Part shown: in pieces, positions 1-6,506 of the stretch
How the letters are laid out: each line of letters opens with the position of its first letter
Position numbering within the stretch: position 1 is the first letter of the stretch
Assembly (NCBI GenBank): GCA_020859965.1
Contig: JAJBVF010000225.1
Location: 1-8,626 of the forward strand
Reading direction: 5' to 3'
DNA length: 8,626 nucleotides
Source: Clostridiales bacterium
GTDB taxonomy: Bacteria > Bacillota > Clostridia > Lachnospirales > Lachnospiraceae
Program-made: the position numbers and the translations under genes
The notes under the pieces: generated by a model
Told to the model about the DNA's origin: nothing
Database searches by the model: none
The model's input: only the letters and a program-made list of their open reading frames with translations

Positions 1-213
1 ATCATTCATATCGCCATCACCGGCCCGTCCGCTATTTTCGAATATCATTTTCCGTATGTGCACGCAGGACCGGTGACGATTGAATACGGTACTCCTATCT
101 ATCCCTCGGAGCTTCCCCGTGAGGATCAGAAAAACCTGGGACGGTATGTGCAGAGAATCATCCGGGAAATGCTGCAAAAGCAACAGCAGTCCGCCACCAA
201 AAATTCTTTATGA
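1..213 (+). CDS. plsC: PlsC-like 1-acylglycerol-3-phosphate acyltransferase, C-terminal fragment
   Basis: The gene enters from the left edge and only its last 70 codons are visible, ending at TGA 211-213. The fragment contains a GPVTIEYGTPI segment, which resembles the late conserved block of PlsC-type acyltransferases (a hydrophobic strand, then G-x-P-I). It ends in a basic and amphipathic tail (RYVQRIIREMLQK). PlsC enzymes acylate lysophosphatidic acid at the sn-2 position to make phosphatidic acid at the membrane. The catalytic HX4D motif would lie upstream of the window and cannot be checked. The gene converges on the fructan operon and shares a bidirectional terminator with it, so it is probably not functionally linked. 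The assignment rests on one C-terminal block and is therefore moderate; another member of the same acyltransferase superfamily is possible. Confidence 0.62.
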   Translation: MIHIAITGPSAIFEYHFPYVHAGPVTIEYGTPIYPSELPREDQKNLGRYVQRIIREMLQKQQQSATKNSL

Positions 214-266
214 CCCCTGCTACCCTCTGAGCAGTAAAACTACTGATCTCTGCCTCCTGTGAACAG

Positions 267-306
267 AAAAAACCGCTGTAACTTCAAAGAAGTACAACGG
301 TTTTTT
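267..306. terminator. Bidirectional intrinsic terminator between convergent genes
   Basis: The arms at 267-285 and 289-306 form a long stem (AAAAAACCG...CGGTTTTTT outer part, ACTTC/GAAGT inner part) with one mismatch, one bulge and a three-base loop. An A-run on the left and a T-run on the right give U-tracts in both directions. It lies between the plsC-like stop at 213 and the GH91 stop at 319, so it can end both transcripts. Apart from this hairpin, nothing else is evident in 214-318. Confidence 0.85.
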
Positions 307-318
307 ACTTTTTCTTTT

Positions 319-1686
319 TCACATGGCCGGAATTGCCCGAAATACATTCTGCTTCCGATCGAGAATCGCCTGCTCTTCAGAAGCGGAATCCAGTATAGTA
401 TTACACACCGCTTCCTTTTCCACAAGCACAGCCGTCACAGGCAGTTCCTTTAGCCTGTCTGAATTCAGCAGAGCCCCTACCTGTGCATCAAAACAGGCAC
501 TGTTTTCCAGAACCTCCTGTTCCGTTTTCTCCGTAGTAGCCACAATATGATTGTTTCCAATATAATTCCCCTGACCGGACAACAGATGTATGATAACAGG
601 ACACACTCCGGCCGGTTTCAGATATCTGGTGTCAATACTCTCTGAGATATGATTTGCAGTAATCGTATTATAATTACCGCTGACACAAATCAGACCGCAG
701 GAATCCTCCAGGCCATTGTCATATCCCTGCATGGGCGGCCAGGGCTCATGATCCCGCAGAAAATGATTCGCAGATACCAGATTTTCCGAACAATTGCCTT
801 CAAACACCAGCATACCCGGATAGAAGGAATGAAATCGGTTGCCTGTCACGGATGAACGAAGAACACCGGAAAAGTGAAGACTGCTTTTCCCCCGGGGAAA
901 CACATTGTTGGACGATACGAGCAAACCGCCGAAGTTTTCCGCGTATATCGAATATCCCTTATAGCCGGCTCCGATCAGATTGTCCGTTATTTTCGATGCC
1001 TGCCCTGATGAACGCAGCTCGATACAGCTTCCGCACTCCGCAATAAAATTGTCATGAATCGACAACGCGTCCGCATGACAAATCGTCACTCCATGCTCCA
1101 GATACACCATTCCCATACCGGTTATGCGAAAGGAATCCTGCGGGCTCGCAATATAAATACCAGTCTTACCGTTCACATAGGTATTTTCCGAATCACCCGA
1201 GCCGTCATCCACGAAATGAAGGCCGTCGATACAAAAGTTTTCAAATTCCACCGAACTGATCCTCGGATCCCCGCTCCGCTCCACATAAAATGCCGCTCCC
1301 GCAGATTCTTTATCGCCCTTTTTCTGCGCGATATCCACCAGAATCCGGCTTCCGCCCGGCCATAGTTCATGTAGTCCTGACCATCTGTCCTCCGGAATAT
1401 TGTAGCGTATGCTGGATGATACAAAACCGTGTCCGGCACCCATAATCTTCAGGTAGCTGATGTCAATCACAACCTGTGTTCGGAGATGATAATCTCCGGG
1501 CGGAATATAGATGACCGCTCCGGGGTACCCTTCTTCTGTTTGTTCCGGACTTTCTCCCCTCAATTCCACGGTTTTCCTCTGTCTGTCTTTTATCTCCTGA
1601 ATCATGCTGTTGATAACCGCTCCGATGTCCGTATGTGCATCCAGCACGCCCCATTCTGTCACGTCATAATAGTTATTACCAGTCAT
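319..1686 (-). CDS. GH91 inulin fructotransferase / difructose anhydride hydrolase family enzyme, cytoplasmic
   Basis: This 455-residue protein is a right-handed beta-helix enzyme recognised as GH91. GH91 enzymes either cut terminal difructosyl units from inulin by intramolecular transfer, releasing DFA III or DFA I, or hydrolyse DFA III to inulobiose. Family blocks seen are PGAVIYIPPGDYHLRTQ (55-70), NGKTGI (172-177), ITGMGMVYLEH (188-198), NVFPRG (261-266) and FYPGM (288-292). The catalytic pair of the Bacillus enzyme (recalled as D233/E244, 11 apart) matches D206 and E217, also 11 apart. The ATG at 1686 follows GGAGGTG at 7 nt. An in-frame TGA at 1693-1695, three codons upstream, excludes a signal peptide, whereas classical inulin fructotransferases are secreted. 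It is the last gene of the operon, 39 nt after GH32. Location and neighbours favour DFA III hydrolysis over DFA production, but the motifs do not decide. Relative to remembered family members, residues about 384-414 look like an insertion. Confidence 0.9.
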   Translation of the reverse strand: MTGNNYYDVTEWGVLDAHTDIGAVINSMIQEIKDRQRKTVELRGESPEQTEEGYPGAVIYIPPGDYHLRTQVVIDISYLKIMGAGHGFVSSSIRYNIPEDRWSGLHELWPGGSRILVDIAQKKGDKESAGAAFYVERSGDPRISSVEFENFCIDGLHFVDDGSGDSENTYVNGKTGIYIASPQDSFRITGMGMVYLEHGVTICHADALSIHDNFIAECGSCIELRSSGQASKITDNLIGAGYKGYSIYAENFGGLLVSSNNVFPRGKSSLHFSGVLRSSVTGNRFHSFYPGMLVFEGNCSENLVSANHFLRDHEPWPPMQGYDNGLEDSCGLICVSGNYNTITANHISESIDTRYLKPAGVCPVIIHLLSGQGNYIGNNHIVATTEKTEQEVLENSACFDAQVGALLNSDRLKELPVTAVLVEKEAVCNTILDSASEEQAILDRKQNVFRAIPAM

Positions 1687-1706
1687 GTTTTTTCACCTCC
1701 AAGCAA

Positions 1707-1726
1707 ACAGGGCCGATTTTCCCTGT
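1707..1726 (-). other. Small intercistronic hairpin between GH32 and GH91 genes
   Basis: ACAGGG (1707-1712) and CCCTGT (1721-1726) form a 6-bp stem with an 8-nt loop, starting at the last base of the GH32 stop codon and ending before the GH91 ribosome binding site. There is no proper U-run, so it is not a terminator. It could influence mRNA stability or processing, or be chance. Confidence 0.3.
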
Positions 1727-3207
1727 CAAAAACAGCATTGCAGTCCATAAGATTCATAGTCAACGATTGCTGCTGTTCCGCCATAAGCATGAACCTTAAT
1801 CATTCTCTGAGTGTTTCCCGCAAATACGTTATTGGAATGATTATTACGGTACTGATCAGAGAACAATTCAATTGAACTCTGATCTGAAAAAATATGGACG
1901 TCCAGTTCCTGTTTCCCTTTCAGAAACAATACACTTCTGGAGGTTCCTCTGCTCCATCCATCCGCATTGTTCCGATTCACGCTCAGCTGACCTTTTTCAA
2001 AATCAAAGACACAAGCTGTTTTTTTCCCTTTTCCGCATCGCAGATCCAATTCCAGGCTCTTTGCGTCTGTTCTTTCCAGATCAATTCGGAACTTCATTTC
2101 AAAGCAGATCCCGTCACCGGCAATCAGCTCACGTTCTTCTTCTGTGACGAACAGTTCCTGAATCCGGCACGGTTTCTCCCGTAAAGCTTCCAGTTCTCTC
2201 ACCGGAAGATATTGCAAACTTCCATCCTTCAGCATACGAACCTCGCGGGGAACATTGAAAAAACCGCACCAGCCTTCCTGAAAAGAGGGCCCCCAGTCCT
2301 TCCACTGCGGCATCCATTCCCAACCGTTTGCCCATCCAACCGTAATACGTCTTCCGTCCGGCGCCAGAAAGGATTGAGGTGCGTAATAATCGAGTCCCCA
2401 GTCAATCTCGCCGCTTCTCTCCGGGCAAAATCTTCCGGTCTCATAATCAAACTGGCCGCTTAGCCAGACCGCTGTGTGATCTCCGGAGGCAATGGGTGAA
2501 AAAGTCAGGACATACTTATCTCCCAGCTGGTAGAAATCCGGACATTCCCACATTCTTCCCCATTCTCCCCTGCTCTCAAACAGAACATTCCAGAATTCCC
2601 AATGAATCAGGTCCGCAGAGCGATACAATAAAGCCATTCCACGTTCTTCTTTGCACGCCCCCACTACCATGTAATAAAAATCTTCATGTTTCCATATTTT
2701 GGGATCTCTGAACTGATCTGCCGGAATCCCCGCAGGCGCTTTTACCAGCGGATTCCCTTCATATTTTTCAAAATGAATCCCATCCTCACTGTAAGCAAGA
2801 CATTGCGTCTGTTCAAATCCTTCTCCCGCATTTGTCGTCGCGGTATACATCAGATAAAGTCTGCCATCCCGCTCTATGGCGCTTCCTGAAAAGCAGCCGC
2901 CCTTCGGATGATCATCGTATGTTTCACTGGGTGCGAGCGCCGGCGGCAGATATTCCCAATGCAGCAAATCCCTGCTGACTGCATGCCCCCAGTACATTGA
3001 GTCCCAGAAGCCATGATACGGATTATATTGAAAAAAGAAATGATAGTTTCCCTGAAAATAGATCAAGCCATTGGGATCATTAATCCAGCCGGTCTGCGCC
3101 ATAAAATGATATTTCTGGCGCATGCTCCCGTTTTTAACCAGGTCTTTTTTTGTATCTATCTCATGCTGTGCTTTTTCTATATTCCGCTGCAATCGTTCCT
3201 TCGACAT
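1726..3207 (-). CDS. GH32 beta-fructosidase, cytoplasmic
   Basis: This 493-residue glycoside hydrolase hydrolyses beta-fructosidic bonds by a retaining mechanism. All three family acidic motifs are intact: WINDPNG at 41-47 with nucleophile D44, RDP at 167-169 with transition-state stabiliser D168, and ECP at 221-223 with acid/base E221. FSGSA (106-110) is also typical. The N-terminal five-bladed propeller is followed by a C-terminal beta-sandwich containing the usual SSIELFSD strand. There is no signal peptide, so it acts on imported sugars. The ATG at 3207 follows GGAGG at 6 nt. It lies 18 nt after the permease gene and 39 nt before GH91. In this setting the likely substrates are inulobiose released from DFA III, or short inulin oligosaccharides, giving fructose. 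Sequence alone does not separate inulinase, levanase or sucrose(-6-phosphate) hydrolase activity, and the lack of a linked PTS argues against a phosphorylated substrate. Confidence 0.95.
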   Translation of the reverse strand: MSKERLQRNIEKAQHEIDTKKDLVKNGSMRQKYHFMAQTGWINDPNGLIYFQGNYHFFFQYNPYHGFWDSMYWGHAVSRDLLHWEYLPPALAPSETYDDHPKGGCFSGSAIERDGRLYLMYTATTNAGEGFEQTQCLAYSEDGIHFEKYEGNPLVKAPAGIPADQFRDPKIWKHEDFYYMVVGACKEERGMALLYRSADLIHWEFWNVLFESRGEWGRMWECPDFYQLGDKYVLTFSPIASGDHTAVWLSGQFDYETGRFCPERSGEIDWGLDYYAPQSFLAPDGRRITVGWANGWEWMPQWKDWGPSFQEGWCGFFNVPREVRMLKDGSLQYLPVRELEALREKPCRIQELFVTEEERELIAGDGICFEMKFRIDLERTDAKSLELDLRCGKGKKTACVFDFEKGQLSVNRNNADGWSRGTSRSVLFLKGKQELDVHIFSDQSSIELFSDQYRNNHSNNVFAGNTQRMIKVHAYGGTAAIVDYESYGLQCCF

Positions 3208-3225
3208 ATAAATCCTCCATGTATG

Positions 3226-4053
3226 TTATCCTTTCACAGCTCCTGCTGTCATTCCACGCACAATATACTTCTGGGCTGCAACAGAAAGAACCATCACCGG
3301 GAAGCTGAATAAAAACGCACCCGCGCACATAGGCCCCAGATCCAGATTGTATGCTGATAAAAACCCGGCCAGACCTACCGTAAATGTTTTCGCGTTTACA
3401 CTGGTAAGCAAAAGGGAAACCAGAAAATCATTCCACGCCAGGAACAATGTGAATATAAAGGCCGTCGCTACTCCCGGCATACAGATCGGGAAAATCACTT
3501 TGCAGAAGGTATCTATGCTGGATGCCCCGTCCATATACGCCGCTTCATCCAACGTCGTAGGAACCCCCTCATAAAAGCTGAGCATCGTCCACATGACAAA
3601 TGGCATATTAATCGCGGCATAGACAATAATCAAAGCAATCCTTGTATCATACAGCCCCATATCACAGATTACTTCGTAAATCGGTACTACAATACTGGAC
3701 GTCGGTATCATCTTCAGACAAAGGATCATCACGACCAGGAAGATGGACAGCTTTGCTCCGGATCTCTGAATCGCGTAAGCTGCCAGCGAACCTAAGGCCA
3801 CCGCTATTACTGTGCTCCCAAGTGCTGTGACCAGACTGTTTATCAGATAAGAAACCACATCCATTCTGTCAAACAATCCGGTAAAGTTTTCTACAGAAAA
3901 CGTCTTTGGGAAAAAGGACGGCGGAATCGCTATTACCTCTGCTCCCGGCTTAAACGAACAGCAAATTACATAGACATACGGAAAAAGCCAGAACAGCGTG
4001 AGAATCACAGAAACAAGAATTGCCAGCTTTTTTCCCTGTTTTTTTATCTTCAT
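3226..4053 (-). CDS. CUT1 ABC sugar transporter permease, MalG-like
   Basis: This 275-residue integral membrane protein is one of two permease subunits of a carbohydrate importer. About six hydrophobic segments are visible, near residues 10-32, 72-96, 103-126, 137-160, 195-218 and 240-261. The cytoplasmic EAA loop that contacts the ATPase is clear: EAA at 170-172, DGA at 175-177 and F-P-x-x-x-P at 189-193. The C-terminus (KYIVRGMTAGAVKG) is typical of MalG-type subunits. The ATG at 4053 follows AGGAG 11 nt upstream, 24 nt after the MalF-like stop, and GH32 begins 18 nt after its own stop. No ATP-binding subunit lies in the window, so it presumably uses a shared MsmX-type ATPase. The substrate is inferred from the neighbouring fructan enzymes. 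Confidence 0.95.
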   Translation of the reverse strand: MKIKKQGKKLAILVSVILTLFWLFPYVYVICCSFKPGAEVIAIPPSFFPKTFSVENFTGLFDRMDVVSYLINSLVTALGSTVIAVALGSLAAYAIQRSGAKLSIFLVVMILCLKMIPTSSIVVPIYEVICDMGLYDTRIALIIVYAAINMPFVMWTMLSFYEGVPTTLDEAAYMDGASSIDTFCKVIFPICMPGVATAFIFTLFLAWNDFLVSLLLTSVNAKTFTVGLAGFLSAYNLDLGPMCAGAFLFSFPVMVLSVAAQKYIVRGMTAGAVKG

Positions 4054-4077
4054 CGAACTCTCAACTCCTTATCCGTA

Positions 4078-4959
4078 TCAGTCCTTTTTCTTTGGGTTCC
4101 AAAGGCTCTGCATAAAAATCAAAGTAAAGGCAACCAGAACAATGATGAATAATACCGCCATCGCACTGGCATAACCCGTGTTATTATATTTCACCAGATT
4201 CTTATAAATCAGTATACTGATTGTTTCTGAGGAACTGTTGGGACCGCCCTCTGTCATTGCCCATATAATGTCGAATGTTTTCGCCGCATCCACAATTCTT
4301 ACAGACAACGCGGTCAAAAGAACCGGCTTTATCCCCGGAAGCTTTATATAGAAGATTTCCTGAATCGTATTTGCACCGTCAATTCTTGCTGCCTCAATCA
4401 ATCCACTATCCAGTCCCTGAAGCCCGGCCAGAATCATCATCATCATATACGGAGTCGTCAGCCAGATATCCGCAATACAGCAGGCCAGAAGGGACCATTT
4501 CGGATCAGCCAGCCACAAAATATCATTCGCACTGGAAAGAATGCCGATTCTGACCAGCAGTTCATTCACAATACCAAAGCTGGAGCTCAGCATCAGCTTC
4601 CAGATCAGACCCGCAACCAGAGGCGCAATCATCAACGGAGTCATCATCAGAGACCGGATGAGCTTGCTTCCTTTATAATCCAGTTCAAACAGCAACGCGG
4701 CAAGGAACCCCATCACCGTTTCAATACTGACAGCAATCACAATATAGAGAAGAGTATTTTTCAGCTGCTTCAGACAGCCGCTGGCTGTAAAAGCCTTCAT
4801 ATAATTTTCAAAGCCAATAAAGGTTCGATTTCCCGTAATCCCAATCTGATAAAAACTGTCAATTACCATTTTAAAAATCGGATATACCAGGAAAATTCCC
4901 ATAAACACTGCGCCGGGTAAAAAGAAAAGTAATAATGTTTTTTTCGAAATTAATCTCAT
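4078..4959 (-). CDS. CUT1 ABC sugar transporter permease, MalF-like
   Basis: This 293-residue membrane protein is the partner permease. It starts with a basic N-terminus and a first membrane helix (TLLLFFLPGAVFMGIFLVYP), and has further hydrophobic segments and the EAA loop (EAA 189-191, DGA 194-196, LP 207-208). The TEGGP motif at 236-240 is a hallmark of MalF-type subunits. I chose the ATG at 4959 because GAGGTG lies 6 nt upstream. A longer in-frame reading begins with TTG at 4995 but runs into the terminator upstream and has no ribosome binding site. The gene starts 19 nt after the U-tract of that terminator, so its expression depends on read-through from the binding-protein gene. With the MalG-like protein it should form the membrane channel for an oligosaccharide of fructose. 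Confidence 0.95.
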   Translation of the reverse strand: MRLISKKTLLLFFLPGAVFMGIFLVYPIFKMVIDSFYQIGITGNRTFIGFENYMKAFTASGCLKQLKNTLLYIVIAVSIETVMGFLAALLFELDYKGSKLIRSLMMTPLMIAPLVAGLIWKLMLSSSFGIVNELLVRIGILSSANDILWLADPKWSLLACCIADIWLTTPYMMMMILAGLQGLDSGLIEAARIDGANTIQEIFYIKLPGIKPVLLTALSVRIVDAAKTFDIIWAMTEGGPNSSSETISILIYKNLVKYNNTGYASAMAVLFIIVLVAFTLIFMQSLWNPKKKD

Positions 4960-4977
4960 TTCTCCCACCTCATTAGC

Positions 4978-5026
4978 AAAAAAGAGCGTCCGCAACAGGT
5001 AAGCTCAGCCTTCCGGACGCCCTTTT
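4978..5026 (-). terminator. Intra-operon intrinsic terminator after the binding-protein gene
   Basis: The arms 4980-4992 and 5014-5026 make a 13-bp stem with one G-U wobble on the minus-strand transcript, closed by a 21-nt loop and followed by six U (4978-4983). It sits 10 nt past the solute-binding protein stop and 18 nt before the MalF-like start, with no clear new promoter between. Partial termination here would raise binding-protein mRNA relative to permease and enzyme mRNA. Confidence 0.85.
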
Positions 5027-5036
5027 CCATCATTCC

Positions 5037-6257
5037 TTACTTTCCGATCGCTTCAATTTCGGTTTTCGCAGATTCCAGTGTTGTCGTAATATCAGCTCCG
5101 CTCAGACAGGATTCCACTACGCCGGTAAGAACTTCTTCCACCTGGGACCAGGTCGTAGTCATCGGACGAGCCTGAGACTGAGAAGCAGACAGAGTCTCCA
5201 GCACTGCGGTTGTATGCTCATTTCCTTCTTCCGCTGCAGCTTCCTCATATACGGAAGTTCTGGCCGCAATTTTCAGGGTCTGATCCATGTAATCCGCATT
5301 GTGCTCATACATGTACTCTACATACTGCAATGCCATCTCTTTATTCTCTGAATTTTTCATTACGCACTCATACCATGGGCCTGTTGTCGCTCCTACGCCT
5401 GCAGAACCACCGATCATCGCTGCGCAGCCAACCTTGTCTGCTCCCAGAGCTTCTACTGCTGCCGGATACTGATGGCTCCAGTTCAGCTGCATAGCTACCT
5501 TTCCATTGGTGAAAAGTTCCTGTGATTCCGTCGCAGCAGTAGCGAGTGAGTCAGCCGGCGTATAATCCGCATTTGCATTCTCTACCATAAAAGTCAGCGC
5601 GTCTACATAAGCCTGATCCGTAATATTCACATTGCCATCCGCGTCATATACAAGGCCTTCCGCACCAGCCTGGCAGGCAAAATCAAGGAAAGAGCACACG
5701 CCGTCTGACCCGCTTCCGAATACGGTTGTACCATACATATCATCCGTTGTCAGCTCTGCAGCAAGCGCCTGATACTCTTCCCACGTAGTCGGTACCTGAT
5801 CCTCTGAAATCAGATCCTTTCTGTAGATCAGGATTTTCGCGTTTACCCACATCGGATAACCCAGAAGATTTCCATCTACCGTACCGCTCTCTTCCAGAGT
5901 TGGAAGGAAATCGCTGGTGTCTGCATCTGTAATCGGCTCAATTGCTTCCGCAAATGCCGCCAGCCATACAAAGTCCAGACAAGCCACATCGTGCGCTGCT
6001 TCTCCGGCCTTAATCTCTGTGGAAATCTTATCATACATACCTGAATAAGCAACCGCATCCACGATTACCTTGCATCCTGTTTCTTCTTCAAACGCTTCTG
6101 CCGTTTCATTTGCCAGAGCTTCTGCCGGAGAACCACTCTCCACTAAAACCGTGATGCTGTTCTCACTCTCTGATGCGAGGCACACGCCAGAAGATCCCAT
6201 AACCATAGTTCCTGCCATAACGGCTGCCATGAAAGACTGTAAAATTCTTCTCTTCAT
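5037..6257 (-). CDS. Extracellular sugar-binding protein of the ABC transporter (SBP family 1)
   Basis: This 406-residue protein captures the sugar outside the membrane and delivers it to the permeases. It has a basic start (MKRR), a hydrophobic secretion segment to about residue 28, and a mature acidic domain. Family 1 hallmarks include LDFVWLAAFAEAIEPI (94-109), GYPM (133-136), YRKDL (145-149), PTTWEEY (156-162) and a C-terminal block with GPWYECVMKNS before an amphipathic helix. The lipobox is poor: C26 is preceded by S-G-V rather than L-A/S-G/A, so lipid anchoring is uncertain and cleavage by signal peptidase I after A28 is possible. AGGAGG lies 6 nt before the ATG. It is the first gene of the operon, downstream of a consensus promoter and a long leader, and is followed by an intrinsic terminator. 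The ligand is inferred to be DFA III or short inulin oligosaccharide from the enzymes downstream. Confidence 0.93.
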   Translation of the reverse strand: MKRRILQSFMAAVMAGTMVMGSSGVCLASESENSITVLVESGSPAEALANETAEAFEEETGCKVIVDAVAYSGMYDKISTEIKAGEAAHDVACLDFVWLAAFAEAIEPITDADTSDFLPTLEESGTVDGNLLGYPMWVNAKILIYRKDLISEDQVPTTWEEYQALAAELTTDDMYGTTVFGSGSDGVCSFLDFACQAGAEGLVYDADGNVNITDQAYVDALTFMVENANADYTPADSLATAATESQELFTNGKVAMQLNWSHQYPAAVEALGADKVGCAAMIGGSAGVGATTGPWYECVMKNSENKEMALQYVEYMYEHNADYMDQTLKIAARTSVYEEAAAEEGNEHTTAVLETLSASQSQARPMTTTWSQVEEVLTGVVESCLSGADITTTLESAKTEIEAIGK

Positions 6258-6284
6258 TTTTTTCCTCCTGGTTCTGTTTACTCA

Positions 6285-6326
6285 TTTTAACCGCTTCATC
6301 AATACTCCGGAGTATTGTTTTAACCG
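6285..6326. repeat. Direct 9-bp repeat flanking the 18-bp palindrome
   Basis: TTTTAACCG occurs at 6285-6293 and again at 6318-6326, 33 bp apart, on either side of the perfect palindrome at 6300-6317. The arrangement sits in the transcribed leader just before the ribosome binding site. It may be part of a compound operator; it could also be chance. Confidence 0.4.
6300..6317. promoter_or_regulatory. Perfect 18-bp palindrome, candidate operator
   Basis: CAATACTCCGGAGTATTG is an exact 18-bp palindrome centred on CG, 43 bp upstream of the binding-protein start codon and inside the transcribed leader. Even-length palindromes with a central CG are the usual operator form for LacI-family proteins, one of which is encoded directly upstream. 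In RNA it could fold as a 7-bp hairpin with a CCGG loop, so an mRNA role is the alternative. Confidence 0.55.
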
Positions 6327-6361
6327 AAGAATCTATCTTTTGCGTAATAAATCCGATTTCA

Positions 6362-6375
6362 TGAAACCGATTTCC
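6362..6375. promoter_or_regulatory. cre-like / LacI-family operator candidate 2
   Basis: TGAAACCGATTTCC matches the catabolite-responsive consensus TGWAANCGNTNWCA at all but the last base and has the central CG of LacI-family sites. It lies about 80 bp downstream of the predicted transcription start. Its centre is 40 bp from that of candidate 1, close to four helical turns. It may be bound by CcpA or by the local LacI-type regulator; the sequence does not tell which. Confidence 0.5.
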
Positions 6376-6401
6376 AGGTTTGAAAAGTTATTTTCAATTT
6401 A

Positions 6402-6415
6402 TGGAAACGGTTCCA
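6402..6415. promoter_or_regulatory. cre-like / LacI-family operator candidate 1
   Basis: TGGAAACGGTTCCA is a 14-bp inverted repeat with one mismatched pair and a central CG. It matches the cre core (TG...CG...CA) with two deviations. It lies about 36-49 bp into the leader, where a bound repressor could block elongation. It shares the TGRAAnCGnTTYC pattern with the site at 6362-6375. Confidence 0.5.
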
Positions 6416-6432
6416 CATCAGGGTAACAAAAA

Positions 6433-6451
6433 ATACATTCCTTCGATGTAT
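6433..6451. promoter_or_regulatory. ATACAT-N7-ATGTAT inverted repeat at the predicted transcription start
   Basis: The hexamer arms at 6433-6438 and 6446-6451 surround a 7-bp spacer and coincide with the first 19 bases of the predicted transcript. On the minus strand the second arm runs into TTTTTT, so the RNA could form a weak AT-rich hairpin with a U-tract. It could be an operator overlapping the start site or a weak attenuator. Confidence 0.35.
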
Positions 6452-6457
6452 GGTTTC

Positions 6458-6485
6458 ATTATATCTTAATTGACGAGTCTGTCAA
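6458..6485 (-). promoter_or_regulatory. Consensus SigA-type promoter of the fructan operon
   Basis: On the minus strand there is TTGACA (6480-6485), a 16-bp spacer and TATAAT (6458-6463). Both hexamers match the consensus exactly. A start at A6451, 7 nt past the -10, gives a leader of about 194 nt before the binding-protein ATG. An ATTGAC-N6-GTCAAT inverted repeat (6469-6486) overlaps the -35 element. A promoter this strong would normally need tight repression. Confidence 0.88.
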
Positions 6486-6506
6486 TGTATTTTTTTGATT
6501 TCCTTG

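Noticed and set aside
217..234. CTGCT/AGCAG small inverted repeat after the plsC-like stop
   Set aside because: A 5-bp stem with no U-run next to a much stronger terminator; probably chance.
319..1686. Pectate lyase or generic polysaccharide lyase reading of the beta-helix protein
   Set aside because: The block order and D206/E217 spacing match GH91, and the neighbouring GH32 fits fructan rather than pectin breakdown.
1429..1875. 148-codon plus-strand open frame across the GH91/GH32 junction
   Set aside because: It is antisense to two well-supported genes and has no recognisable family features.
4960..4995. Longer MalF-like reading starting with TTG at 4995
   Set aside because: It begins inside the intrinsic terminator, has no ribosome binding site and adds 12 residues before a normal permease N-terminus; the ATG at 4959 has GAGGTG at 6 nt.
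6178..6285. Possible short upstream reading frame in the leader overlapping the binding-protein start
   Set aside because: An ATG with no ribosome binding site opens a frame of about 36 codons that runs into the binding-protein gene out of frame; nothing indicates translation.
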